Shown here in pieces: positions 8,719-17,872 of a DNA stretch of 64,000 nt (position 1 is the first letter of the stretch; the number at the start of each line of letters is the position of its first letter). Source of the stretch: Capnocytophaga periodontitidis (GTDB lineage: Bacteria; Bacteroidota; Bacteroidia; Flavobacteriales; Flavobacteriaceae); the NCBI RefSeq assembly GCF_016126015.1, contig NZ_JAEFDB010000001.1, forward strand, positions 124,001 to 188,000. Reading direction: 5' to 3'. The notes under the pieces are model-generated. The model was not told the origin of the DNA, made no database searches, and worked only from the letters and a program-made list of their open reading frames with translations. Made by a program: the position numbers and the translations under genes.

Positions 8719-10962
8719 ATGACAGCTAAGAAATTATGGATTTGGCTTGGGGCAACAGTAGCTGCCTCATTCCTCGTACTGATTTTTTTCGGTGTAGAAA
8801 TATACCGTACTACGCCTCCTTTCCCCGAAAAAATTGTAACTACTGATGGGGAATTGCTCTATAACGGGCAAGACATTAAAGACGGTCAGAATGTTTGGCA
8901 GTCAATGGGAGGACAAACGGTAGGTAGTATCTGGGGACACGGTGCTTATATCGCACCCGACTGGAATGCTGATTACCTACACCGCGAATCTGAAATGCTC
9001 TTGGATATTTTTGCAGCTAAAGATGGTAAGGTCTACAAAGACCTTCCTGAAGAAGAGCAGGCTAAATACCAAGTGCAGTTGCGCAAAGAACTTCGCTCAA
9101 ACACTTTTGACCAAAGTACAGGAGTGATTACTTTCTCTCCCGAACGTGCGCAAGTAGCTAAAGAGTTGGCAGTTTATTACACCAAACTCTTTATGAACGA
9201 CCCATCGTTAGACAAAACGCGTAGCCATTATGCGATTCCTAAGAATGCAATCAAAGACCCTGCACGTATGCAACAAATGAATGCGTTCTTTACTTGGACT
9301 TCTTGGGTATGTAGCACTAATCGTCCTAATAGTGATGTAACCTACACCAATAACTGGCCTTACGACCCCGTGATAGGTAATCATCCATCTACCTCACTAC
9401 AAATGTGGTCAGGATTTAGTGTGCTAATGTTGCTATTTGGGGTAGGACTTTTGGTGTACTACCACGCAAGTAACAAAGAAGAAGAAGAAAACGAACACCT
9501 CCCCGCTGAAGATCCTATGCGTGGTATGAAACCTACACCTTCAATGAAAGCAACCCTTAAATACATCTGGATTGTATCATTGCTTATTTTAGTACAAATG
9601 GTGGCTGGGGTGATCACAGCGCACTATGGCGTAGAAGGTGAAGGGTTCTTTGGTATTCCTCTTGATTTGGTATTGCCACAAGCTATTTCACGTAGTTGGC
9701 ACGTACAGTTGGCTATTTTCTGGATTGCAACCTCTTGGTTAGCCACAGGGCTTTACATTGCTCCTGCTGTATCAGGTCACGAGCCTAAATACCAAAAATT
9801 AGGTGTAAACATTCTCTTTATTGCCTTATTGATTGTTGTATTAGGGTCATTAGCAGGACAATGGTTCGGTGTAATGCAAAAATTAGGCTTGGTTGAAAAC
9901 TTCTGGTTTGGTCACCAAGGTTATGAATATATAGAATTAGGTCGTTTCTGGCAAATCTTATTGCTTGTAGGCTTATTCTTATGGTTGTTCTTAATGGTGA
10001 GAGCTTTATTGCCTGCTTTGCGTAAAAAAGACGAAAACCGCCATTTGTTATTACTCTTTGTATTGGCTTCTATAGCTATTGCCGCTTTCTATGGTGCAGG
10101 CTTAATGTATGGTCGCCAAACTCATATGGCTATCGCCGAATACTGGCGTTGGTGGGTAGTTCACCTTTGGGTAGAAGGCTTCTTTGAAGTGTTTGCTACT
10201 GTTGTAGCTGCTTTCTTATTCTCACGTATGGGCTTGTTGCGCTTGAAAGTAGCGAGTGCTTCAGTATTGTTCTCTACTATCGTATTTTTAGCAGGAGGTA
10301 TATTAGGTACTTTCCACCACTTGTATTTTAGTGCGACCCCTACAGGTGTATTAGCTTTAGGTGCTACATTCAGTGCTTTGGAAATTGTACCTTTAGTACT
10401 TATAGGTTTTGAAGCTTATCACAACTATAAAATTTCTAAATCTACTGAGTGGATTAAAGCCTATAAATGGCCTATCTATTGCTTTATCGCAATGTGTTTC
10501 TGGAACTTCTTAGGAGCAGGTATCTTTGGTTTTGCTATCAACCCACCTATCGCTTTGTATTACATACAAGGCTTGAACACTACAGCCGTACACGGTCACG
10601 CCGCCCTCTTTGGGGTATATGGTATCCTTGGTATAGGTCTCATCTTGTTTGTACTTCGCGGTCTATACCCCGATCGCCACTGGAATAACAAGATTCTTGG
10701 TTGGGCATTCTGGTTGATAAACATCGGATTACTTGTGATGTTAGTAGTGAGCTTGCTCCCTATAGGTATTATGCAAGCAGTAGAAGCTATTCAAAACGGC
10801 TATTGGTCAGCGCGTTCTGAGGAATTTATGCACACCGATTTGATGCAAACCATACGTTGGTTGCGTATACCTGGTGATACTCTCTTAGCTATAGGTGAAT
10901 TGCTATTGGTATACTTCATTATTGGACTTAAAACCGGTTGGTCACTCAAAGAAAAAAGATAA
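8719..10962 (+). CDS. norZ: Quinol-dependent nitric oxide reductase (qNOR)
   Basis: qNOR reduces two NO to N2O with electrons from quinol. It is a single-chain fusion of the NorC-like and NorB-like parts. The 747-residue protein has an N-terminal span (about 7-27), then a periplasmic domain of about 200 residues (NGQDIKDGQNVWQSMGG, GSIWGHGAYIAPDW), then about 12 more spans. Heme/FeB histidines are visible in SRSWHVQLAIFW (about 327-338), WWVVHLWVEGFFE (about 477-489, with the conserved glutamates), FHHLYF, and AVHGHAALFG (about 624-633). Length and architecture are normal. It is monocistronic between two terminators and likely serves NO detoxification, since no other denitrification gene is in view. 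Confidence 0.95.
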   Translation: MTAKKLWIWLGATVAASFLVLIFFGVEIYRTTPPFPEKIVTTDGELLYNGQDIKDGQNVWQSMGGQTVGSIWGHGAYIAPDWNADYLHRESEMLLDIFAAKDGKVYKDLPEEEQAKYQVQLRKELRSNTFDQSTGVITFSPERAQVAKELAVYYTKLFMNDPSLDKTRSHYAIPKNAIKDPARMQQMNAFFTWTSWVCSTNRPNSDVTYTNNWPYDPVIGNHPSTSLQMWSGFSVLMLLFGVGLLVYYHASNKEEEENEHLPAEDPMRGMKPTPSMKATLKYIWIVSLLILVQMVAGVITAHYGVEGEGFFGIPLDLVLPQAISRSWHVQLAIFWIATSWLATGLYIAPAVSGHEPKYQKLGVNILFIALLIVVLGSLAGQWFGVMQKLGLVENFWFGHQGYEYIELGRFWQILLLVGLFLWLFLMVRALLPALRKKDENRHLLLLFVLASIAIAAFYGAGLMYGRQTHMAIAEYWRWWVVHLWVEGFFEVFATVVAAFLFSRMGLLRLKVASASVLFSTIVFLAGGILGTFHHLYFSATPTGVLALGATFSALEIVPLVLIGFEAYHNYKISKSTEWIKAYKWPIYCFIAMCFWNFLGAGIFGFAINPPIALYYIQGLNTTAVHGHAALFGVYGILGIGLILFVLRGLYPDRHWNNKILGWAFWLINIGLLVMLVVSLLPIGIMQAVEAIQNGYWSARSEEFMHTDLMQTIRWLRIPGDTLLAIGELLLVYFIIGLKTGWSLKEKR

Positions 10963-10986
10963 TGTCTTATAAAAATCCCTAAATGA

Positions 10987-11022
10987 AAAAAGGCTATCTA
11001 CAGTGTTGTAGGTAGCCTTTTT
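10987..11022. terminator. Bidirectional terminator between norZ and brnQ
   Basis: A 16-bp stem with one G-U type pair (10987-11002 with 11007-11022) has a GTGT loop and is flanked by A- and T-runs. It serves both convergent genes. Confidence 0.9.
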
Positions 11023-11046
11023 ATATATTAGTTAAATAGAATTAGC

Positions 11047-12351
11047 TTAGTTCTTTGGGAAACTTTGGATTCGTATTATCACTGTTGTTATGACAAACGA
11101 TAAGAAAGCAGGTAAAAACCACTCTATTTTATAACTACTTAAGGGCAACAATGTTCTGAATTTAATAATCCATTCTATATTCTGCAAATCGCCGATGATA
11201 AAAAGTCCTGATAATACAGCGGTGAGTGTCACTCCTACTATATAAGGAGTATTGCTTTTTACTTGTTTACCAAAGAAAAGTACAAACAGCGTAAGCGCGA
11301 TGGTGATAGGGTATGAAAAATCTAACAGATAACCGGCGTAATGTATGATTTCTTCAACACTTTGAATAGAAAGGACAAAGGATACTATACTACAAATCCA
11401 TACCCCCCATTTATAAGGAATACGCCCTTTGCTGATATTCTCAAAAATCTCACCCATAGCCGATACAATAGCAATCGCTGAGGTTAGACAAGCAAAAGCT
11501 ACTGCTACTGAGATAACAATTCCTCCATTGCTACCCAATACATTGTAAGCTATGTGTTTTAGGATATCTATATAACTAACGCCTTCTTCTGAAGGGGAAA
11601 GATTAGAGGTCGCACCTAAATATAATAGTCCTCCGTAGATAAACACCAAACAGCCTGCAGATATTATCCCTGAGAGTATGGTAACCTGCTTTTTATCAGC
11701 CTCTCTTTGGTACCCTTCACGAACTATAGATGAAATAATTAAGCCTGAGAAAATAACCCCCGCCAGCACATCTAAAGTTAAATACCCTTTCGAAAAACCA
11801 AAAGCAAAGGCTTCTCTAAAGGTATAACCATTATCAGCCAACTCTTTAGGGGCATTGAGAGTACCCACAACTATCAAAATTGTAAGCGAAAGAATCAAAA
11901 AAGGTGTAAGGATTTTACCTATGATATCCACTATTTTAGCTTTTGAAATAGAAAGCAATAAGGTAATACCAAAGTAGAACACACCAAAGGTAATCTTGTC
12001 TATTTGAGGGAAGAAAGGTTGTACAGCTACTTCATAAGTAGTAGAACCCGTTCGTGGCACACAAATGAGAGGCCCTAGCGTAACGATGATAATGAAAACA
12101 AGCGCATTGACGAATAATGGGGGAAAACGCTTGCCTAAATCGGTGAAGGTGAGCCCTATGGAGGCTACCATTACCACCGCCAAGAACGATAGCAGTATGT
12201 CCGATACAAAGAAACCTGCAAAAGCCACACCACTTAAAGCTCCTATTTTTAATCCTATATAGGGAGGGATAACTAAATTGCCCGCCCCAAAAAACATCGC
12301 AAATAGAGCAAAACCAGCTGTTACAACAGTGATAAATTTCTTTTTATCCAT
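11047..12351 (-). CDS. brnQ: Branched-chain amino acid:cation symporter (LIVCS family)
   Basis: This 434-residue inner-membrane carrier takes up Leu, Ile and Val with Na+ or H+. The family N-terminus is clear: VTAGFALFAMFFGAGNLVIPPYIG. About 12 hydrophobic spans follow. I chose the ATG at 12351 (MDKKKFITVV); one codon pair upstream (12357) is also possible. The start candidate at 12384 overlaps the -7 box and is excluded. Monocistronic, convergent with norZ. Use of Na+ would suit a cell with a sodium-pumping NQR, but that is inference. Confidence 0.92.
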   Translation of the reverse strand: MDKKKFITVVTAGFALFAMFFGAGNLVIPPYIGLKIGALSGVAFAGFFVSDILLSFLAVVMVASIGLTFTDLGKRFPPLFVNALVFIIIVTLGPLICVPRTGSTTYEVAVQPFFPQIDKITFGVFYFGITLLLSISKAKIVDIIGKILTPFLILSLTILIVVGTLNAPKELADNGYTFREAFAFGFSKGYLTLDVLAGVIFSGLIISSIVREGYQREADKKQVTILSGIISAGCLVFIYGGLLYLGATSNLSPSEEGVSYIDILKHIAYNVLGSNGGIVISVAVAFACLTSAIAIVSAMGEIFENISKGRIPYKWGVWICSIVSFVLSIQSVEEIIHYAGYLLDFSYPITIALTLFVLFFGKQVKSNTPYIVGVTLTAVLSGLFIIGDLQNIEWIIKFRTLLPLSSYKIEWFLPAFLSFVITTVIIRIQSFPKN

Positions 12352-12381
12352 AATCATTAGGTTTAATAGCTTATATCGCCA

Positions 12382-12389
12382 CAAAGATA
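12382..12389 (-). promoter_or_regulatory. -7 box of brnQ
   Basis: On the minus strand this reads TATCTTTG, a match to TAnnTTTG. The expected transcription start near 12375 rules out the upstream TTG start at 12384. Confidence 0.6.
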
Positions 12390-12500
12390 CAACTTCTTTT
12401 TAATAAAAGAAAGTTTTTCTTTATTTTTCTTTGTTTTCTTTTTTTAGCAGTTAATACTATCTATTTGGATATTCGTATCTCTTGAAGGGGAAAGGACTTC

Positions 12501-13445
12501 CTAAAACCTAATATGGGGATATTTCATAGTAAATGCCTCTACTTTTTGTTGCAACTGGGCTAAAAACTGTTGGTGGCTCTCAGTATCGGAATGAAAAGGA
12601 CGGTGTAATAAGCCTTTCTGGATACTATCTACTTGTTTCATATCTGCTTGAGTAGCCGAGTCTATATAGGTAGTAACCAAACGCTCCCATATATAATCGA
12701 TTGCCATTTCCGATGGATGTACCATATCGTTGGCATAGAAACGATAGTCGCGCAATTCGTCTGATAACAACTCGTAAGCAGGAAAATAAAGGCTCTTGTT
12801 GTTGGTGATAAGAGGGTATAAAGCTGAGAAGAGTTGTGATTTACTCACCTGATTTTCAAAGAAGCCGTCTTTGATATGGCGTACAGGAGAAATAGTAAAA
12901 ATCACATTTATTGAGGGGTTGAGCTGTGTGAGTAGTGTAATAATATGATTGAGACTCTCGGTGATTTCTTCTATTGAGAGCAAGCGTTTAGAGAAGTGTT
13001 GAGCAGGTAGTTTGTGACAATTTGCTACGATAGTATTGGTGCTGTTGTAGATATATACCCAAGCCGTTCCCAAGGTGATAAAACAAAAACTCGCCTCTTG
13101 TAAAGCTTGTTGTAGTTGCGTTTGTTGGGTATTAGCTACTTGAATAGCCTCTTTGAGTGAAGAGCGACTCATATCCGAATGAAAATAGAAACTATGCCAC
13201 AATTCATCGTGAAGGAAGAAATCTTCAGCGGTATAAGGAGTGTGTGCAATGGTATGTTGCAGGATATACTCAATAGCCTGTGGATGAAAGAGCACTCCAA
13301 ACGGATTTACTGTAATAGAAAATTTGTAATAAGCGAACTTTTGTGCCATATTCACAGCAAAGCACGAACCTAAACTCACTATAGAGGTATAGTAAGTAAT
13401 GCTTTCTGTTGTTTTAGAGATAGGTACAATTGTTCTAAAATCCAT
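12501..13445 (-). CDS. GSCFA domain protein (SGNH-like hydrolase family)
   Basis: This 314-residue protein carries the name-giving GSCFA motif at residues 26-30, in SIVSLGSCFAVNM, followed by NPFGVLFHPQAI. The C-terminal block has FYANDMVHPSEMAIDYIWE, whose D-x-V-H-P resembles the catalytic Asp/His block of SGNH hydrolases. GSCFA proteins are common in Bacteroidota and often sit in envelope-polysaccharide contexts; the reaction is not established. There is no signal peptide, so it is cytoplasmic by sequence. It is the last gene of a six-gene minus-strand run that starts with a GT9 glycosyltransferase; the gap to ogt is 10 bases. Confidence 0.9.
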   Translation of the reverse strand: MDFRTIVPISKTTESITYYTSIVSLGSCFAVNMAQKFAYYKFSITVNPFGVLFHPQAIEYILQHTIAHTPYTAEDFFLHDELWHSFYFHSDMSRSSLKEAIQVANTQQTQLQQALQEASFCFITLGTAWVYIYNSTNTIVANCHKLPAQHFSKRLLSIEEITESLNHIITLLTQLNPSINVIFTISPVRHIKDGFFENQVSKSQLFSALYPLITNNKSLYFPAYELLSDELRDYRFYANDMVHPSEMAIDYIWERLVTTYIDSATQADMKQVDSIQKGLLHRPFHSDTESHQQFLAQLQQKVEAFTMKYPHIRF

Positions 13446-13455
13446 AGTTATAGTA

Positions 13456-13977
13456 TTAGGAATTACTTTTTTCTAAATTGAGCAAAAACTCCTTTCGGCT
13501 AAGACCACCTGCATAACCTGTGAGTGTACCATTACTGCCAATCACACGGTGGCAAGGTACGATAATAGAGAGGCGATTTTTACTATTGGCATTGGCTACT
13601 GCACGAACGCCTTTGGGATTTCCTACAGCAATTGCTTGTTCTTTATAAGTACGCGTTTCGCCATACGGAATGGTTTGCAATACCTTCCACACTTCTTCTT
13701 GAAAGGATGTCCCCACTAAGGTAATGGGTAACGTAAACTCTTTGCGTTCTTTAGCAAAGTACTCTTTTAGTTGCTTTTCGAGTTCTAAAAGCAAGGCGTT
13801 TTCTTGCTCCATATCTTTAGCTTCCAAGCGCAAAAGTACTTCAGCTTGATCTCGATACCAAGTTGTTTGGTCGAGAAAATCTAATACACAAATAGCTTCA
13901 TCCGTTGCCATTGCTATCATCACTCCTATCGGGGTGATGATTTTCTTCTTGTATAATTTCAGTGTCTTTTTCTTCAT
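13456..13977 (-). CDS. ogt: Methylated-DNA-protein cysteine methyltransferase
   Basis: This suicide enzyme transfers the alkyl group from O6-alkylguanine to its own cysteine. It has 173 residues, with the short Ogt-type N-domain (TPIGVMIAMATDEAICVLDF), the helix-turn-helix region (PYGETRTYKEQA, AVGNPKGVRAVANANSKN) and the active-site IVPCHRVIG. The GYAGGLSRKEFLLNLE C-terminus is typical. I take the ATG at 13977 (MKKKTLKLY); the ATGs at 13998-14001 would add a non-homologous leader. Its start lies 80 bases inside the 3' end of the AsmA-like gene in another frame, which implies coupled translation. Confidence 0.93.
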   Translation of the reverse strand: MKKKTLKLYKKKIITPIGVMIAMATDEAICVLDFLDQTTWYRDQAEVLLRLEAKDMEQENALLLELEKQLKEYFAKERKEFTLPITLVGTSFQEEVWKVLQTIPYGETRTYKEQAIAVGNPKGVRAVANANSKNRLSIIVPCHRVIGSNGTLTGYAGGLSRKEFLLNLEKSNS

Positions 13978-16732
13978 TGGTAGCTTCGCTATTAACATCA
14001 TATTCAGTTTCTTCTAAATCTTTAGATTTTTTGCCCAAGCCTATTTTTGGGTTCTCTTGAGTTCCTGTTATTTTTATAGGAATCCCTATAATTCCCAAAG
14101 GAGGTAAGCCTAAACGCATTTTAAAGTTGAGTTTCCCGTCAAAGCTAGTTTGTCCTTCAATACGTGGGCGGAATCCTGATACCTTAAACTTAAATCGCTC
14201 TACGGTGATGAGGTTGTTTTTAATCTCACTTTTGATGTCGATAGTAGAAAGTTTAGAATCTCTTAGCGCATCGGTACCTGTTTTATCACTAATCACATTG
14301 AAAAGTTTAAAGCCTTTCATTTGTACATCTTTCACTGAAAGCACACCTCCTCCTTTAAGTGAAGGGTAGATGGGCGACATCTCATCGTTAAGTTTTCCAG
14401 CTACTTTATAATCTAAAGAAATAATACCATGTGCATCTTTAGCCATTGAAGCCATTTCTCTAAAGAGTTTTACCTCTTTATAAGCGCGTTGCACATCAAA
14501 GTTTTCAGCTTTGATATCAAAATCAAAATGAGCGCGTTTAGGGGTTTCGTCGCCGTATTTGGCATTGATTTGAGCGGTAACTCCTATAACGTTGAAGTTT
14601 ACATTTTTCAGAGATAAAGTACCTTTTTTTAGTTGGGTGCTTCCTTTGAGGTTGAGAATATCGAGCCCTTGAAAAACTACCTTTTTCAGGTTAGCATTCA
14701 GGTTAAAATCAAAAGGTTTAGGAACTATCACTACACCTTTTTCAGAAGCGACAGTAGCTGTTGGGGTTGTAGTAGATTGATCTTTTGTTTCTTCAGGTGA
14801 GGGAGCAGGGGAAGCATACATAAACTCATCTACATCAATATAGTTAGAGGATACTGAAAAATTACCTCTGAGTATCTGATTTTTAGAGAATAAAAAGTTA
14901 ATGACATTGCTCATTCGTCCGTTCATCAAAAAATCGGATTTACCATAAGTAGCACGGAAATTAGTAAAGCGCATATCATCTTGCTGAAATCTAAAAAGTC
15001 CTTGCTGAATAATAAATGGTTTTGGTAAATATTCTGATGTTGTTTTGATATTGCGAAGTTCAATGCTACCCTTGTTTTGCAATAAGTGATAACGCCCATT
15101 GGTGGCATCACTTTGTGTACCTTTTAGCGATACATCAGCATTGGCATAACCTTCTAATTCCAAGCCTTTTTGTGAGAATACTTTGTAAATTTTAGCAATG
15201 TTGAGTTCGCCTTTTGCTTGAATATCATAGTGAATGTCGTCAAAATTTTCCATTGCTAAATTCACTGTAAAAGGTTTATTCTCAAAAAGAAAATTGAGAG
15301 GATTGAGTTTCAACGCCAGCGTTTTCATACTGCCATCAGTGTTCTCTACCTTTCCTTTAAAATGTATGTCGGTGATAGGATTAGGGTAATAGGGTGTTTT
15401 TACATAACCTTCCGAGAATTCTAAATCGCCTTTGGTAATAGGGAATAACTTTTGTTCTGGGGCATACGTTCCTTTAGATTTTATATCGGCTAAAAGCATA
15501 CCTTTTACCTCTAAATCCTTCATATCCAGTAAGTGCATTACATTTGCTACATTGATGTTTGCACGTACTTTAGCATCAATCACTGGGGGATTGATACCGT
15601 TTAAATTCAAGATACCTGAAAAATATTCTTTACCAATTGTAAAATAGATAGAATCGAGTTTAACCCCTACTTTATTCACATCTAAAGAGGGCAGACTCGT
15701 CTCTATATTTAGGAAGAGATGTTCGGCTGGCGCAGGCACACCTTCATAGCCTACATAGCCGTCTCTCACTTTCATTTTAAAGAAAATATCGGGGCTCAGG
15801 TTTTGTGAAGCAATATATTTTCCTTTCATTGAAAAGAAAATGTCAGTTTTTCCCTTAAGGGTTGCTTTTTTATGCCATTGGGTAAACTGAGGAGGCAAAG
15901 CTGTAAAGAAATCGTTGAGATTGCTATCTTTAGAATTGATTTCAAAATTGAGATTATAACCATTGCTCAAGAAGTCTAACTTTCCTTTGAAGTCTACGGG
16001 TAATTGGTTTATTTTTAAATCGTTTTGTTGAAAAATAAACGATAATGAATGCGTGTTGATTTGAGTGATAAGCTCTGCATTTACGTGTTTGTCCTTTAGG
16101 TAAGTTTCACCACCAAAGATAAAATCTAATGATTGTATTTGGGCTTTGGTGCGCAAATCAAAAATGGATTCTTCTAAACCTCCTTTTCCTAAATAGTTGA
16201 ATCCATTGGCTTGGATATAAATTCCTGTAGATTTATCGTCGTAGATCAGCTGGGTGTTTTTCAGTTCAATACGTTGTAGGTCTACGCGAGCATCGTCGTC
16301 ATCACCTTCATCGGTATCTCCTGATGATTTATACACGTTATAGCTTGCTCCTCCTTGTTTATCAACTTGAATATGTACAAAAGCATTTTTAAGATAAATC
16401 TCCTCTATATCAATTTTCTTAGAGAAAAGCAATTCTTTTACATCAATCCCTAAAGAGAGTCGTTTTACCGATACTAAAGTGTCGTTCTCAAAGGGAGCTG
16501 ACCCTTTGAGGAGTACATCGTCTAAGTTGAGAGTAAGAGAGGGAAAATGTGTAAAGAAAGTGAGATTTGCCTTAGAGAAGTTCAGTTCACCGTTGAGGTT
16601 GTCGTTGGCTAATTTCTTTATTTTTTCGGTAACATACTCGGGGTAGAGCATTGGGAAAACAATTACAAAGGCTAATAGTAACCCAGCTACTATTCCTAAG
16701 TATTTCAGCGTTTTAAGTAGATATATCTTCAT
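13898..16732 (-). CDS. AsmA-like envelope protein
   Basis: This 944-residue protein has a single N-terminal membrane anchor (about residues 9-31, AGLLLAFVIVFPMLYPEYV). A very long stretch of beta-strand repeats follows, typical of the AsmA/TamB-like (VPS13-related) group thought to form a lipid-transfer groove between inner and outer membranes. An AsmA C-terminal-like segment runs about 700-890 (FDFNLNANLKKVVFQGL through RLGLPPLGIIGIPIKITG). The final 45 residues are acidic and low-complexity (EE/DD/N-rich); this is where ogt overlaps. A low-complexity T/P/E linker lies near residues 637-660. It abuts aroQ with no gap. Confidence 0.85.
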   Translation of the reverse strand: MKIYLLKTLKYLGIVAGLLLAFVIVFPMLYPEYVTEKIKKLANDNLNGELNFSKANLTFFTHFPSLTLNLDDVLLKGSAPFENDTLVSVKRLSLGIDVKELLFSKKIDIEEIYLKNAFVHIQVDKQGGASYNVYKSSGDTDEGDDDDARVDLQRIELKNTQLIYDDKSTGIYIQANGFNYLGKGGLEESIFDLRTKAQIQSLDFIFGGETYLKDKHVNAELITQINTHSLSFIFQQNDLKINQLPVDFKGKLDFLSNGYNLNFEINSKDSNLNDFFTALPPQFTQWHKKATLKGKTDIFFSMKGKYIASQNLSPDIFFKMKVRDGYVGYEGVPAPAEHLFLNIETSLPSLDVNKVGVKLDSIYFTIGKEYFSGILNLNGINPPVIDAKVRANINVANVMHLLDMKDLEVKGMLLADIKSKGTYAPEQKLFPITKGDLEFSEGYVKTPYYPNPITDIHFKGKVENTDGSMKTLALKLNPLNFLFENKPFTVNLAMENFDDIHYDIQAKGELNIAKIYKVFSQKGLELEGYANADVSLKGTQSDATNGRYHLLQNKGSIELRNIKTTSEYLPKPFIIQQGLFRFQQDDMRFTNFRATYGKSDFLMNGRMSNVINFLFSKNQILRGNFSVSSNYIDVDEFMYASPAPSPEETKDQSTTTPTATVASEKGVVIVPKPFDFNLNANLKKVVFQGLDILNLKGSTQLKKGTLSLKNVNFNVIGVTAQINAKYGDETPKRAHFDFDIKAENFDVQRAYKEVKLFREMASMAKDAHGIISLDYKVAGKLNDEMSPIYPSLKGGGVLSVKDVQMKGFKLFNVISDKTGTDALRDSKLSTIDIKSEIKNNLITVERFKFKVSGFRPRIEGQTSFDGKLNFKMRLGLPPLGIIGIPIKITGTQENPKIGLGKKSKDLEETEYDVNSEATNEEKDTEIIQEENHHPDRSDDSNGNG

Positions 16733-17152
16733 TTAGTCGATAAGGCTTTGTATTGCTAATTCATAACTTTTTATTCCCAACCCTACAATCACACCTTTGG
16801 CTACTGCTGATAAATAAGAATGATGACGGAAAGTTTCTCGGGCAAAAGTATTGGAGATATGTACCTCTATTACAGGAGTTTTAACAGCTTTGATAGCATC
16901 AGCTAAAGCGATAGAAGTGTGAGTATAAGCGCCAGCATTGAGCACTATTCCTTCAAAAGTAAAGCCTATTTCATGAATTTTATCAATAAGAGCTCCCTCG
17001 TGATTGCTTTGGAAGTAGAGCAATTCACATTGAGGGAACTTAGTTTGTAACTCGGCTAATATCGCTTCAAAAGTTTGAGAGCCGTAAATTTCAGGTTCAC
17101 GAGTTCCTAACAAGTTGAGGTTAGGCCCATTGATAATCATTATTTTTTTCAT
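16733..17152 (-). CDS. aroQ: 3-dehydroquinate dehydratase, type II
   Basis: This enzyme dehydrates 3-dehydroquinate to 3-dehydroshikimate in the shikimate pathway. The 139-residue protein is of the small dodecameric type II class. [18 protein letters not shown] near the N-terminus holds the active-site lid Arg and catalytic Tyr. [23 protein letters not shown], the catalytic His in EVHISN, and REXXRHHS-like RETFRHHS complete the signature. The start [10 protein letters not shown] (17152) fits the family better than the upstream ATG at 17158. It has no gap to the AsmA-like gene and 9 bases to the DUF2807 gene. Confidence 0.96.
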   Translation of the reverse strand: MKKIMIINGPNLNLLGTREPEIYGSQTFEAILAELQTKFPQCELLYFQSNHEGALIDKIHEIGFTFEGIVLNAGAYTHTSIALADAIKAVKTPVIEVHISNTFARETFRHHSYLSAVAKGVIVGLGIKSYELAIQSLID

Positions 17153-17161
17153 AAACACATC

Positions 17162-17872
17162 CTACTCTTCTATTTTGATGCGCCCTATACCTTTTACACT
17201 TTTCTTAAACACAGGCGGATTTCCTTTTACAGTGATGCCACCTGCTCCTGCTATAGAAGCGTCTACTTCTTCAGTTACGTGAGCTGAAATGTTTCCAGCG
17301 CCCGCTATACGCAAAGTAGCTTTTTTAGCGATGAGATTTTTAAGGTCTATATCGCCCGCTCCTTTTACTACGGCATTGAGACGTTCGGCTGTACCTGTTA
17401 TATCTACATCGCCTGCTCCAGCTACCTGTACATCAAGAGCGGTAGCCTCTACAGTAGCATCGAGGTCGCCACTGCCTTCTATTTTGAGCTGTAACTCACC
17501 TACTTTTAGTTTTCCTTGTGTAGAAACATCAACAGCACCTTTTGTTACTATCTTTTTCAAAGAAGTATTAATGGGTACATATACTGTTAATGAAGTTTTT
17601 AGTTTGTATTTATTGTCTATACTGACGTAGAGTACCTTATTTGATACACTTGTTTTCAAATACGGAAGTACCTCTTTTTGTCCTTTAACTTTTAAAGCAC
17701 CTCCTTCGCCTTCTGTGAGCACAAGATGATAAGCTCCCGATACTTCGACTGACTCATAAGTAGCTACTTTTCGGTCTTCAGTTTTGATTTCTTTTTCGCC
17801 ATTAGTATTTTTTTGGCAATACACTACTCCTACTAATAGAGCAGTCATCATAAAAGTCATAATTTTTTTCAT
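17162..17872 (-). CDS. DUF2807 (putative auto-transporter adhesin, head GIN) protein
   Basis: The protein has 236 residues. A hydrophobic N-terminus (about 4-19, ending VVYC) could be a signal peptide or a lipoprotein signal with Cys19. The rest is a right-handed beta-helix type repeat domain. Glycine turns recur about every 20 residues: KIEGSGDLD, VAGAGDVDI, VKGAGDIDL, IAGAGNIS, IAGAGGIT. This is the DUF2807 / head-GIN pattern, a common Bacteroidota envelope family of unknown function. Its start overlaps the end of the GT9 gene by 4 bases, so they are one transcription unit. Confidence 0.85.
   Translation of the reverse strand: MKKIMTFMMTALLVGVVYCQKNTNGEKEIKTEDRKVATYESVEVSGAYHLVLTEGEGGALKVKGQKEVLPYLKTSVSNKVLYVSIDNKYKLKTSLTVYVPINTSLKKIVTKGAVDVSTQGKLKVGELQLKIEGSGDLDATVEATALDVQVAGAGDVDITGTAERLNAVVKGAGDIDLKNLIAKKATLRIAGAGNISAHVTEEVDASIAGAGGITVKGNPPVFKKSVKGIGRIKIEE

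Noticed and set aside
17162-17872. Auto-transporter adhesin
   Set aside because: The family name suggests this, but there is no barrel domain; only the DUF2807 beta-helix repeat can be supported.
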